64,000 nucleotides of DNA from SB11 sp035906255 (GCA_035906255.1 JAMIFM010000037.1:62001-126000); one strand, 5' to 3'. Numbered from the stretch's first letter, positions 17,544 through 24,734 are shown. Notes: generated from the sequence alone by a model not told the origin. A program made the numbers and translations.

Positions 17544-18866
17544 ATGGACAAACTGAAAGAGAAGTTCGCTTCTATCGCGCTTCCGATGGCACAGGAAGTG
17601 AAAGAATTGATAAAAACACACGGGGACGTGGTGTTGGGTTCGTACACAGTGGAGAATGTGTACGGAGGTATGAAAGGTATGATTGGATTGGTAACTGAAA
17701 CTTCGTTGCTGGATGCTGAAGAAGGTATCCGTTTCCGTGGTTATACTATTCCTGAATTGCGCGAAAAACTTCCAAAAGCCCCCGGCGGTTCAGAGCCATT
17801 GCCCGAAGGTTTGTTTTATTTGATGCTTACCGGTGAGTTGCCTTCGCAAGAAGATGTAACCTTTATCTCGAAACAGTTGGAAGAACGTGCTGAAGTTCCT
17901 GCGCACGTATATAAAACCCTTGATGCGTTGCCTTTAACTACGCACCCAATGACGCAGCTAACCATAGGTATCATGGCCATGCAAACCGAAAGCGTGTTTG
18001 CAGCTGCTTATGAGAAGGGCATGAGCAAAAAAGACTATTGGGATTATACCTACGAAGATTCGTTGAACCTGATAGCCCGTTTGCCCCGTGTAGCTTCGTA
18101 CATTTACCGCCGTACCTACAAAAACAATGAGCATATTGCACCATTGCAAGGTATGGACTGGGGTGCAAACTTTGCACACATGCTTGGTTTGGGCGATAGC
18201 GCCCCTATTAAAGCGTTGATGCGTTTGTACCTAACCATTCATGCCGACCATGAAGGTGGTAACGTATCAGCACATACGACCCATTTGGTGGGTTCAGCCC
18301 TAAGCGATCCTTACCTTTCATTGGCAGCTGCCATGAACGGTCTTGCAGGTCCTTTGCACGGCTTGGCTAACCAAGAGGTAATTAAGTGGATTTTTGAAAT
18401 GGTGGAAGAGTTGGGAACCAGCAAACCTACCAAAGAGCAAATTGCCGCTTACGTAAACAAAACGCTTAAAGAAGGCAAAGTGGTGCCCGGATACGGACAC
18501 GCTGTGTTGCGCAAAACCGACCCCCGCTTTACTGCCCAGGCTGATTTTGCTAAACGCCACAATATTGACGACGACTTTGTGAACATTGTATGGAATGTGT
18601 ATGAAGTAGTGCCTCCGATTTTGGAAAACCTTGGCAAGGTGAAAAACCCTTGGCCAAACGTTGATGCTCATAGTGGTGCCCTATTGGTGCATTTCGGTAT
18701 GAAAGAGTACGATTTTTACACCGTAATGTTTGGTGTATCACGCGCATTGGGCGTGTTGGCTCAATTGATTTGGGATCGTGCGCTGGCACATCCAATCGAA
18801 CGTCCGAAATCGGTAACTACTGAGTGGATGAAAGAAAAAGTAAAAGCCTCGTTAGCAAAAGGATAA
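17544..18866 (+). CDS. gltA: citrate synthase, eukaryotic-type
   Basis: Condenses acetyl-CoA and oxaloacetate in the first TCA-cycle step. The 440-residue protein shows the catalytic regions: LHGLANQEV (first His), GYGHAVLRKTDPR (second His) and NVDAHSGALL (Asp). The sequence and length resemble mitochondrial-type citrate synthases, a form found in many Bacteroidota. It is a single-gene unit with its own terminator. Confidence 0.95.
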   Translation: MDKLKEKFASIALPMAQEVKELIKTHGDVVLGSYTVENVYGGMKGMIGLVTETSLLDAEEGIRFRGYTIPELREKLPKAPGGSEPLPEGLFYLMLTGELPSQEDVTFISKQLEERAEVPAHVYKTLDALPLTTHPMTQLTIGIMAMQTESVFAAAYEKGMSKKDYWDYTYEDSLNLIARLPRVASYIYRRTYKNNEHIAPLQGMDWGANFAHMLGLGDSAPIKALMRLYLTIHADHEGGNVSAHTTHLVGSALSDPYLSLAAAMNGLAGPLHGLANQEVIKWIFEMVEELGTSKPTKEQIAAYVNKTLKEGKVVPGYGHAVLRKTDPRFTAQADFAKRHNIDDDFVNIVWNVYEVVPPILENLGKVKNPWPNVDAHSGALLVHFGMKEYDFYTVMFGVSRALGVLAQLIWDRALAHPIERPKSVTTEWMKEKVKASLAKG

Positions 18867-18892
18867 TCAACCTAAAACATTTGATATACAAG

Positions 18893-18918
18893 AAGCCCCG
18901 TTTGGGGCTTTTTTGTTT
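18893..18918 (+). terminator. rho-independent terminator of citrate synthase
   Basis: AAGCCCC (18893-18899), loop GTTT, GGGGCTT (18904-18910), then TTTTTGTTTT. It starts 27 bases after the stop codon. Confidence 0.9.
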
Positions 18919-18921
18919 TGT

Positions 18922-19021
18922 AACGGGTTTGAAAACCCGTTTTGGTCTAAATTACAATGCGAAGCGGGACTTAAGTCCCGCTTCGCATTGTAATCTCAAT
19001 AACAGCAGATTTCAATCTGTT
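18922..19021. repeat. composite palindromic repeat with ACTTAAGT centre
   Basis: Three hairpins in a row: one at 18922-18941 (centre GGGTTTGAAAACCC), a perfect 44-base palindrome at 18951-18994 centred on GGGACTTAAGTCCC, and a short one at about 19003-19021 (AGATTTCAATCT). The three-hairpin order recurs near 24.8 and 58.8 kb, with different arm sequences each time. Confidence 0.8.
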
Positions 19022-19035
19022 GGATAAAAATATTC

Positions 19036-20511
19036 TTATTTCTTCCTAAATAAATACACCTCGTAATTGTGTCCGCCCAGCGTGGTAAAAGAATCTTTGG
19101 GAGTAATTTGGTGTATCAGCTCATAATCGGGGTTGCCTTTAATATCCTGCAACGGATATTGACATTCATTAGGGCCAAAGTGCATATCATACACTATCAG
19201 GCTACCCTGCGGTACCTCGTTGCTGCGTTTGGCATCGTGCAAATATGCCCGCTGATTAGAGTCAAACGGGTCAACATCAAAAGCAATAGCAGCCGTTGGT
19301 GCAAAATAATACACCTTATTGCCTGCTTTATAGTATTGGCTTTGCTTGTACCAATTTCCGGCATCGTACAACGTAGTTTCCTCAGGCCCCAGCATTATTG
19401 GCAACTTATAATTGTTAATGGGATACTGTACCACATAAAACAGTATGGTAGCCACAATGGCCAAGCGTAAGTTAGGGTTGGCTACAAAGGGTTTGTAAAT
19501 AGCCTCAATGCCCCTTGTGCCGATAAGAGCCAATAAAGGCATAATACTGCCGAACACACGACCCAATCCCGCCGAGCCTTGTATCCCGTAGTACCAAACA
19601 ATACTATGGGCAAAGAAAAATGCCAGTGCAAGCACCAAAATAAGGAACCAATGCCTCAACTGCGGCTCTGCCTGAGCAAGTCCTGTTGTTTTTGATGCCC
19701 TGTTGAGACGGAAAAACAGCGACAAAAACCCGATAATAAACAGCCACTTTTGCGGCTCACCGATTATGTAGCGGTAAGCATCAGCATAGTGCCAAAAGTA
19801 ATTACCGTGTCCATATACACCGTTTTTGCCCGAATAGGGGTTTTGGCTAAACACCCAAAGCAAATCGTGGTAATGGTAAAAATAGCCTATCAGGCTATAC
19901 ACCAATAAACCCGCACCCAAAAACAAAAATGGGATAAACTTGCGTTGTGTAAGGAAAAATATACCCACCAACGGTAGCAGTATAAAGCCTTCTGTACGGG
20001 CAAAGGGCAATAGCGAGAAAATAACTGCCGAAGCATAGTATTTTTCAGCCACCAAAAAGTAAATGCCGGCAGCCAGTACCATACTAAAAGTAACCTCGGT
20101 AAGGGCGGAGTTTAACTCTAAAAAATATAGCGGCGCAAACAGCACTAAAACTACGGATGCCATAGCTGTTTTCAGCCCCAAGCGGTCGGCAGTTTTGTAG
20201 GTAAACCAAGCAGTAACCATACCTGCCAAGCAGTTGAATATTTTAGCCCCTGTAAAGCCCCATTGTGCAAAGGGCGATAGCAGCAAAGTGTGCAGCGGTT
20301 TACCCCAGTGGTCTAAAAAATTTTCGGGGTGAATAAACGCATAACGGGCAATCAGGTAGTGCTGGAAACTATCCTCGCCACCCTCTGTACCGGTGGATAT
20401 AGACACCAGCCACGCAAAAGCACCAAACAATAATGCCAGTGCTACTAATACTATATGGTCTTGTTTTATTTGCAAGCACTGCAAAACTAAGGCTTTGCCG
20501 TAAAAACGCAA
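19036..20511 (-). CDS. GT-C-like multi-pass membrane protein, probable glycosyltransferase
   Basis: A 491-residue protein with about ten transmembrane helices and a soluble C-terminal segment. The first external loop has the acidic stretch GTEGGEDSFQHYLIARYAF, as in ArnT/PMT-type GT-C glycosyltransferases that use polyprenyl-phosphate sugars and place acidic residues in this loop. The acceptor is unknown. It is separated from citrate synthase by palindromic repeats and from the WYL regulator by ~190 bases with no visible gene. Confidence 0.6.
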   Translation of the reverse strand: MRFYGKALVLQCLQIKQDHIVLVALALLFGAFAWLVSISTGTEGGEDSFQHYLIARYAFIHPENFLDHWGKPLHTLLLSPFAQWGFTGAKIFNCLAGMVTAWFTYKTADRLGLKTAMASVVLVLFAPLYFLELNSALTEVTFSMVLAAGIYFLVAEKYYASAVIFSLLPFARTEGFILLPLVGIFFLTQRKFIPFLFLGAGLLVYSLIGYFYHYHDLLWVFSQNPYSGKNGVYGHGNYFWHYADAYRYIIGEPQKWLFIIGFLSLFFRLNRASKTTGLAQAEPQLRHWFLILVLALAFFFAHSIVWYYGIQGSAGLGRVFGSIMPLLALIGTRGIEAIYKPFVANPNLRLAIVATILFYVVQYPINNYKLPIMLGPEETTLYDAGNWYKQSQYYKAGNKVYYFAPTAAIAFDVDPFDSNQRAYLHDAKRSNEVPQGSLIVYDMHFGPNECQYPLQDIKGNPDYELIHQITPKDSFTTLGGHNYEVYLFRKK

Positions 20512-20702
20512 CCACCTTGTGTTACGATGTTATCCTGTTACGCAGTTATGCTGTTATTTTTGTTACGCACTGCACAAGGGTTTGCGGGTTTTACCAATCA
20601 ACAAGCAATTTTAAGGCTTTCAAAGAACCGATTAGCCTATAATTGGTGTTTGTTAAAAATGTGGGGGCATTTCCTGAGCAATGCCGAAGGAATGCAGGGT
20701 TA

Positions 20703-21731
20703 TCATTCCTCTACTTTCTTAGCATACAATTCAGCTGTTTTTGTTAGTCTGCTCTTAATCCGTTGTTGCAACCTGCGCGGCGATAGCACCTTCATCCGTT
20801 CTCCAAAGCCCAGTATTTCACGTTCCAATTCATAGTTCATCACCACATTAATAGTAATATAGATACCGCTCTCATCTTCTCTTTTTAACTCTTGCGAAGG
20901 GTGCAAAGGTTTAGTTATCACGTACGGTGCATTTTCCTTATCCACCCACAAAGCAATAAGTTGCGGCCTTTCGTGCAGGGTTTTAGTTACCCCAATCACA
21001 TCGTCAAAAAACGTATGCGGGTTAAATGCCGCTTCCTTAAACGGTTCACCCGGCATTTCACTAAACCCTATAAAACGGTCAAGCGCCAGTAAGGTAGTTG
21101 TAGTTTCCTTATGGTCTTTTCTTCTACCCAGCAAAAACCAGCGGTTACGAAACTCCTTTAATAAATACGGGTATATAACAATTGCCGAAGGTTGTTTACT
21201 TTTAAACGATTGATATGTAACCAGCAGGGTTTTCTTATTCACTAACGCTTTGTGCAGCGGGTCGATGTGTTCTAAACCCTTTAGCAATTCATTCTTCTCA
21301 AAATCAATGTACGATATCCCTTTATGCTGCTGCTTATAAATTTTATCCTCCAAGCGGCTCACCATTTCAGTAAGCTCATTAAAATAACTAAACCCTTTAA
21401 ACTGCTTCAATACACCCACTACCTCCGCCAGTGTATCCACGTCCTGCTTACTCAGCGGATTATTGGTAATACTGTAACTACGGTCGTCATAGTTGTAAAA
21501 CTTCTTATCCTGCACCACAATAGGTGCATTATAACCCAGTTTGTCACTGCGCATATTTTGTATGTCTAACTGCACCGTGCGGCGGCTCACCCCCTGTGTT
21601 ATGCCCTCGTATTCGTACAAGGCATTCGCACAGGCTTCCACAAGGTCGTCCAGCGTCCATTTTCTAAAGCGGTTACGCAGGCATTGGTCAATCGTTTTAT
21701 AGCGTAAAAGAGCCAGTTTATTTAAAGGCAT
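20703..21731 (-). CDS. WYL-domain HTH transcription regulator beside Ro60 gene
   Basis: A 342-residue regulator. The N-terminus (NKLALLRYKTIDQCL) and the following ~80 residues form a winged-helix DNA-binding region; the WYL domain follows at about residues 170-250, with a WYL C-terminal extension. WYL domains bind ligands, often nucleic acids or nucleotides, and control stress and defence genes. I chose the ATG at 21731 over a TTG at 21758 because MPLNKLALLRYKT is the usual family N-terminus. It is divergent from the TROVE gene; two inverted repeats in the shared region are candidate binding sites, one about 40-60 bp upstream of this start. It occupies the place that the sigma-54 regulator RtcR takes in other RNA-repair loci. 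Confidence 0.87.
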   Translation of the reverse strand: MPLNKLALLRYKTIDQCLRNRFRKWTLDDLVEACANALYEYEGITQGVSRRTVQLDIQNMRSDKLGYNAPIVVQDKKFYNYDDRSYSITNNPLSKQDVDTLAEVVGVLKQFKGFSYFNELTEMVSRLEDKIYKQQHKGISYIDFEKNELLKGLEHIDPLHKALVNKKTLLVTYQSFKSKQPSAIVIYPYLLKEFRNRWFLLGRRKDHKETTTTLLALDRFIGFSEMPGEPFKEAAFNPHTFFDDVIGVTKTLHERPQLIALWVDKENAPYVITKPLHPSQELKREDESGIYITINVVMNYELEREILGFGERMKVLSPRRLQQRIKSRLTKTAELYAKKVEE

Positions 21732-21770
21732 GGATAAAAACGGTTTTTTTTCTCTCAAAACTACAAAATA

Positions 21771-21791
21771 CTACGCAATGTATTTGCGCAC
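21771..21791. promoter_or_regulatory. candidate operator 1 (imperfect inverted repeat)
   Basis: CTACGCA (21771-21777), 7 bases, TGCGCAC (21785-21791). It has the same half-site and spacing as the perfect site at 21872, and lies 40-60 bp upstream of the regulator's ATG, suggesting autoregulation by the WYL protein. That binding is an inference. Confidence 0.55.
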
Positions 21792-21793
21792 AT

Positions 21794-21810
21794 TCAAATT
21801 TATAATTTGA
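21794..21810. repeat. AT-rich palindrome in divergent promoter region
   Basis: TCAAATT, 3 bases, AATTTGA: a perfect 7-3-7 palindrome between the two candidate operators. It could be a further regulatory site or simply AT-rich promoter DNA. Confidence 0.35.
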
Positions 21811-21871
21811 GAATTCAAATTAATGAACATGAAAATCAGCTATTTATAAAAAATTAAAGAGTTTTTTATTC

Positions 21872-21892
21872 CTACGCAATTCCGATGCGTAG
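21872..21892. promoter_or_regulatory. candidate operator 2 (perfect 7-7-7 inverted repeat)
   Basis: CTACGCA (21872-21878), 7-base spacer, TGCGTAG (21886-21892), perfectly symmetrical. It lies 67-87 bp upstream of the TROVE ATG and just before AACCTTTG (21901-21908), a weak match to a -7 element. Overlap with a -33 region would fit either activation or repression. Confidence 0.65.
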
Positions 21893-21940
21893 TACGTCCC
21901 AACCTTTGTATCAGCAAAACAGCTAAAAGAATTTAAAAAC

Positions 21941-21950
21941 AAAAGGAGGA
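21941..21950 (+). promoter_or_regulatory. strong Shine-Dalgarno of the Ro60 gene
   Basis: AAAAGGAGGA ends 8 bases before the ATG at 21959. Near-perfect Shine-Dalgarno sequences are uncommon in Bacteroidota and I did not notice a comparable one before the other genes of the window. It fixes the TROVE start. Confidence 0.75.
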
Positions 21951-21958
21951 CACAAAGT

Positions 21959-23494
21959 ATGCGTTTCAACATCTTTAAAAAAGAAAACAACACAGCGAGC
22001 ACAATAAAGCCTACTGTGAACCATGAAAACGCACCTGCGTATACACTTACCCCTGAGGTAGAGTTGTATACTGCCGTAGCAACTACCGGACTTAGTGACA
22101 ATTTTTACGAAAAGGCCGGTAAAAAGCTGGAGCGTATTCAATCGCTTATTGCAAAAAACAACCCTGAGTTTGTGGCAAAACTGGCGGTTTATACCCGTAC
22201 ACAAATGCACTTACGAAGCGTACCCCTTGTATTGGCGGTTGAGTTGGCAAAAACAAATAACGGTAATGCCTTGGTAAGCAAAACCGTAAACGGTGTGGTG
22301 CACCGTGCCGATGAAATTGCGGAGTTGCTGGCTTATTACCAAATAGCCAATGCACGCAAAGGGACTAAAAAGCTGAACCGTTTATCAAAACAGGTGCAAA
22401 AGGGATTGGCATTGGCTTTTAACAAGTTTGATGAATACCAATTTGCCAAATACAACCGTGATGCGGAAGTGAAATTGCGCGATGCGCTGTTTCTTGTTCA
22501 CCCCAAAGCATCGGGCGAAGAACAACAAGCCGTGTTTGCCAAAATAGCCAACGGTACTTTGCAAACACCCTATACATGGGAAACTGAACTATCAGCACTT
22601 GGCCAACATAAGTTTGAAAGCCCCGTTGTGAAAGCAGCCGCTTTTAAAGTAAAATGGGAGGAATTGATAGCAAGCAACAAAATGGGTTATATGGCTACTA
22701 TGCGTAACCTGCGCAATATGTTAGAGGCAAACGTGTCGATGGCACACCTTGAGAAAGTAGCCGCCTATTTAAGTAATGAAAAGGCTGTGGCCAACTCAAA
22801 ACAGTTGCCCTTTCGTTTCTTGGCGGCCTACCGTGAGCTAAAGACACTAAAACATAAAGGTGTAAGCACGCTGTTGAGTGCTCTTGAAGATGCAGTAACC
22901 GCCAGTGCGGCAAATATTGCAGGTTTTGATAGCAACACCGGCGTAGTGATAGCTTGTGATGTTTCAAGCTCGATGCAGAAAGCGGTATCAGCCAAAAGTA
23001 AAGTAATGCTGTACGATGTGGGTTTGATGTTGGGTATGTTGTTGCAATCGCGTTGTAAAAATGTGGTAAGCGGTATGTTTGGTGATAACTGGAAGATAAT
23101 AAACATGCCTAAACGCAATGTATTATCAAACGTAAACGAATACTACCGTCGCGAAGGTGAAGTGGGGTATGCTACCAACGGTTACAAAGTAATTGCTGAT
23201 TTGATACGCCGCAACGAGGTAGTGGATAAAGTGATGATGTTTACTGATGTGCAATTGTGGAGTGTAGGCCAAACAGGTAACCAAATGGAGCTTCACTGGA
23301 AGCAATACAAAAAAATAGCCCCCAATGCAAAGTTGTATTTGTTTGACTTGGCTGGTTATGGCAACACACCTTTAAGTACCGCATGCCATGATGTGCACCT
23401 GATAGCCGGCTGGAGCGATAAAATATTTGATTTGTTGGCAGCTATGGAAAACGGCCAAACCGCCGTAGAAGTGATACATAAAATGGAGTTGTAA
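21959..23494 (+). CDS. rsr: TROVE-domain protein, bacterial Ro60 orthologue
   Basis: RNA-binding ring protein of the Ro60/Rsr family, 511 residues. Residues ~20-310 form the TROVE helical-repeat region; residues ~325-500 form a von Willebrand A domain with an intact metal site (CDVSSSM, then FTDVQLW). Ro60 proteins bind Y RNAs and misfolded RNAs; in Deinococcus, Rsr is tethered by Y RNA to polynucleotide phosphorylase. A strong ribosome-binding site sets the start. Upstream is a divergent WYL regulator with inverted-repeat sites between them. Downstream on the same strand are a tRNA-like element and seven structured RNAs with a shared internal loop, which I interpret as its Y RNAs. No rtcA, rtcB or pnp gene is nearby. 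Confidence 0.94.
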   Translation: MRFNIFKKENNTASTIKPTVNHENAPAYTLTPEVELYTAVATTGLSDNFYEKAGKKLERIQSLIAKNNPEFVAKLAVYTRTQMHLRSVPLVLAVELAKTNNGNALVSKTVNGVVHRADEIAELLAYYQIANARKGTKKLNRLSKQVQKGLALAFNKFDEYQFAKYNRDAEVKLRDALFLVHPKASGEEQQAVFAKIANGTLQTPYTWETELSALGQHKFESPVVKAAAFKVKWEELIASNKMGYMATMRNLRNMLEANVSMAHLEKVAAYLSNEKAVANSKQLPFRFLAAYRELKTLKHKGVSTLLSALEDAVTASAANIAGFDSNTGVVIACDVSSSMQKAVSAKSKVMLYDVGLMLGMLLQSRCKNVVSGMFGDNWKIINMPKRNVLSNVNEYYRREGEVGYATNGYKVIADLIRRNEVVDKVMMFTDVQLWSVGQTGNQMELHWKQYKKIAPNAKLYLFDLAGYGNTPLSTACHDVHLIAGWSDKIFDLLAAMENGQTAVEVIHKMEL

Positions 23495-23499
23495 TAAAA

Positions 23500-23634
23500 C
23501 CACCCCAACCCCTCCTTTGCTATACACTTGCCATGCAAGGAGGGGAGCAACCCGCAAGCTAATGAGCCTGTGTGGTTGTTTCCCCTCCTGACTAGGGCTC
23601 TGTGCATGGAACAGGAGGGGACTAAGGGGAGGTC
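23500..23634. repeat. pyrimidine/purine-rich intergenic repeat with inverted parts
   Basis: The region between the Ro60 stop and the tRNA-like element holds repeated CCCCTCC and GGAGGGG blocks that can pair with each other (for example around 23510-23545 and 23582-23634). Short reading frames here are not convincing genes. It may form a strong hairpin in the transcript between Ro60 and the RNA array. Confidence 0.5.
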
Positions 23635-23642
23635 AAAAAAAC

Positions 23643-23719
23643 GGACCGTAGGCCTAATGGTTAGGGCACCCCACTGTCTATGGGATATTCAAACGGGTTC
23701 GACTCCCGTACGGTCCGCC
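23643..23719 (+). tRNA. degenerate tRNA-like element, anticodon position GTC
   Basis: A cloverleaf can be drawn in normal order: acceptor GGACCGT/ACGGTCC (7 bp), D arm GCCT-AATGGTTA-GGGC, anticodon arm CCCCA-CTGTCTA-TGGGA, T arm ACGGG-TTCGACT-CCCGT, discriminator G and encoded CC. The anticodon would be GTC (Asp). Odd features are a C-A mismatch at the base of the anticodon stem, U at position 37 where purines are the rule, and a 7-base variable region. It could be a functional tRNA, a decaying one, or a tRNA mimic belonging to the Ro60/Y RNA locus. It lies 149 bases after the Ro60 stop and lacks the Y-stem motif. Confidence 0.55.
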
Positions 23720-23728
23720 GCAACAAGC

Positions 23729-23816
23729 TGCCATGCTGAACGAAGAGAAGCATCTTAGCACAAATATGTCAACGTTGACATATTCGGCATAAGATTCCTC
23801 CTTCGTCGGAATGACA
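23729..23816. repeat. short dispersed repeat, about 85 bp
   Basis: It begins TGCCATGCTGAACG and ends GTCGGAATGACA, with a perfect palindrome ATATGTCAACGTTGACATAT at 23764-23783 in the middle. It resembles the copies at 24176, 34190, 49383 and 49575, which have TGTCAT/ATGACA ends. Confidence 0.7.
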
Positions 23817-23851
23817 GGAAGAATGTTCTTTGAAAAAATGTGTTTCAATGT

Positions 23852-23946
23852 TTGCTCACCCTGCTATCGGTAGGGAGTTCAAGTAGTTAAGTACACCCCT
23901 TTGCAAGAAGGCAAAGGGGGAACTTTTAACCACACAAGGTGAGCAA
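23852..23946 (+). ncRNA. possible additional structured RNA ahead of the Y RNA array
   Basis: TTGCTCACC (23852-23860) pairs perfectly with GGTGAGCAA (23938-23946). Inside are GTTC/GAAC and a strong hairpin CCCCTTTGC-AAGAAG-GCAAAGGGG. It ends 5 bases before unit A but lacks the TGYCGTW/GCYTTTTNC loop, so it is not an ordinary member of the array. It may be only an intergenic repeat. Confidence 0.35.
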
Positions 23947-23951
23947 GAAAT

Positions 23952-24082
23952 TTGCAGAAATGCCGTAGGGAAGGAATACTTCGCGCAATTTTGGGGTAGG
24001 TGGGCGGTAATAACCGTGCCTCCCGGGTGCAAATCCCGGCATGCGTTGGCCCCGTTCCTTTCCCGTTTTTCGCTTTCTGTAA
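23952..24082 (+). ncRNA. Y RNA unit A (Ro60-associated, T-arm module)
   Basis: Lower stem TTGCAGAAA/TTTCTGTAA (24074-24082), 5' loop TGCCGTA, upper stem GGGAAGGAA/TTCCTTTCCC (24055-24064, one bulged T), 3' loop GTTTTTCGC, and TACTTCG after the 5' upper strand. The insert has a T arm CCGGG-TGCAAAT-CCCGG at 24023-24039 and, before it, a small hairpin CGGT-AATA-ACCG that looks like a class II variable arm. No D arm is evident. The role proposed, binding Ro60 and presenting a partial tRNA mimic, is inferred from locus and fold. Confidence 0.75.
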
Positions 24083-24091
24083 TAAAATATT

Positions 24092-24332
24092 CCAAACAGT
24101 GTCGTTGATAAGGGTTACTTCGAATTCGGATCGGGCGGTCGCGGGTTCGAGTCCCGCCGGGGCGACAAATTCTCAATGTCATGCAGGCGAAGGAAGCAGC
24201 TTAGCCCGATTGTGTAAATAAACAAATGGGTATAAGATCCCTCGTTCCTCGGTATGACAAAATTCTCATATCACGCCCCGTAGCTCAGTTGGTTAGAGCA
24301 CCATGTTCTCTTTTCGCTTTTTACCTGTTTGG
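24092..24332 (+). ncRNA. Y RNA unit B with permuted tRNA-like module, interrupted by a repeat
   Basis: Lower stem CCAAACAG (24092-24099)/CTGTTTGG (24325-24332), 5' loop TGTCGTT, upper stem GATAAGGG pairing with CTCTTTTC (one U-U mismatch), 3' loop GCTTTTTAC. The insert is a tRNA in permuted order: T arm GCGGG-TTCGAGT-CCCGC (24141-24157), acceptor strand CGGGGCG (24158-24164), a loop, acceptor strand CGCCCCG (24274-24280), D arm GCTC-AGTTGGTTA-GAGC (24283-24299). The acceptor pairing is perfect over 7 bp. The loop holds an 84-bp dispersed repeat flanked by AAATTCTCA duplications; without it the RNA would be about 148 bases. Confidence 0.85.
24176..24259. mobile_element. 84-bp MITE-like repeat inserted in Y RNA unit B
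   Basis: The element has short inverted ends, TGTCAT near the left edge and ATGACA at the right, and is flanked by a 9-bp direct repeat AAATTCTCA (24167-24175 and 24260-24268) that looks like a target-site duplication. It belongs to the dispersed family also seen at 23729, 34190, 49383 and 49575. It encodes nothing. Movement would need a transposase from elsewhere. Confidence 0.7.
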
Positions 24333-24346
24333 ATTCTTAAAAATAT

Positions 24347-24440
24347 TGAAAGATGCCGTAAGCAAGGGTTACTTCCGGCAAGCCTTAACTGGCGAGCAGG
24401 TTCGAGCCCTGCTATACCCTTGTTGCCTAATGCTCTTTCA
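24347..24440 (+). ncRNA. Y RNA unit C (T-arm only)
   Basis: Lower stem TGAAAGA (24347-24353)/TCTTTCA (24434-24440), 5' loop TGCCGTA, upper stem AGCAAGGGT/ACCCTTGTT (24416-24424, one G-U), 3' loop GCCTAATGC, which is the most divergent 3' loop of the array. The conserved heptamer is TACTTCC here. The insert carries a T arm GCAGG-TTCGAGC-CCTGC (24396-24412) but no D arm or acceptor closing loop, so it is a reduced tRNA mimic. Confidence 0.75.
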
Positions 24441-24452
24441 CCTTTAAAACAC

Positions 24453-24521
24453 AGCAGTGCCGTATGGTAAGAAGTACTTCGCTTTTAACGATGACCTCAC
24501 TTTCTGCCGCTTTTGCCTGCT
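24453..24521 (+). ncRNA. Y RNA unit D (minimal, no tRNA module)
   Basis: Lower stem AGCAG/CTGCT (24517-24521), 5' loop TGCCGTAT, upper stem GGTAAGAAGT pairing with ACTTTCTGCC (one A-C mismatch), 3' loop GCTTTTGC, and TACTTCG. The apical part is only about 20 bases and has no T or D arm, so this unit would bind Ro60 without presenting a tRNA-like head. Confidence 0.72.
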
Positions 24522-24543
24522 TTAAAGTAAAATATTAAAATAT

Positions 24544-24677
24544 ACGGTGCCGTAAGTAAGGGATACTTCGATTACCCTTTAGGCCGTCGGTTCGAGTCCG
24601 ACTATCGGTGTGCAACACCCGGTATAGCTCAGTTGGTAGAGCAAGAGACAACAAGACCCTTACTGCCTTTTGCCCGT
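24544..24677 (+). ncRNA. Y RNA unit E with complete permuted tRNA-like module
   Basis: Lower stem ACGG (24544-24547)/CCGT (24674-24677), 5' loop TGCCGTA, perfect 8-bp upper stem AGTAAGGG (24555-24562)/CCCTTACT (24657-24664), 3' loop GCCTTTTGC. The module runs T arm GTCGG-TTCGAGT-CCGAC (24586-24602), acceptor hairpin TATCGGTG-TGCAA-CACCCGGTA with a bulged C, then D arm GCTC-AGTTGGTA-GAGC (24627-24642). Unlike a tRNA gene, the acceptor end is closed by a 5-base loop and the anticodon arm is replaced by the Y stem. This is the cleanest YrlA-like unit of the array. Confidence 0.87.
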
Positions 24678-24734
24678 TTTAACCCCTTCCTAAGTATTGG
24701 GATGTAATCATCATCCAACGACTCCTTCCTCTCA

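Noticed and set aside
21942..21949. Sigma-54 promoter upstream of Ro60, as in rtc operons
   Set aside because: No TGGCAC-N5-TTGC-like element was found in 21732-21958.
24141..24299. True permuted or split tRNA gene
   Set aside because: The T-arm half precedes the D-arm half, as in permuted tRNAs, but there is no anticodon arm, and the outer ends pair as the same stem and loop found in units without any tRNA parts.
23528..24447. Short reading frames (about 61-108 codons) over the array on both strands
   Set aside because: They run across stems, T loops and repeats, have no family signal, and the region is better explained as RNA genes.
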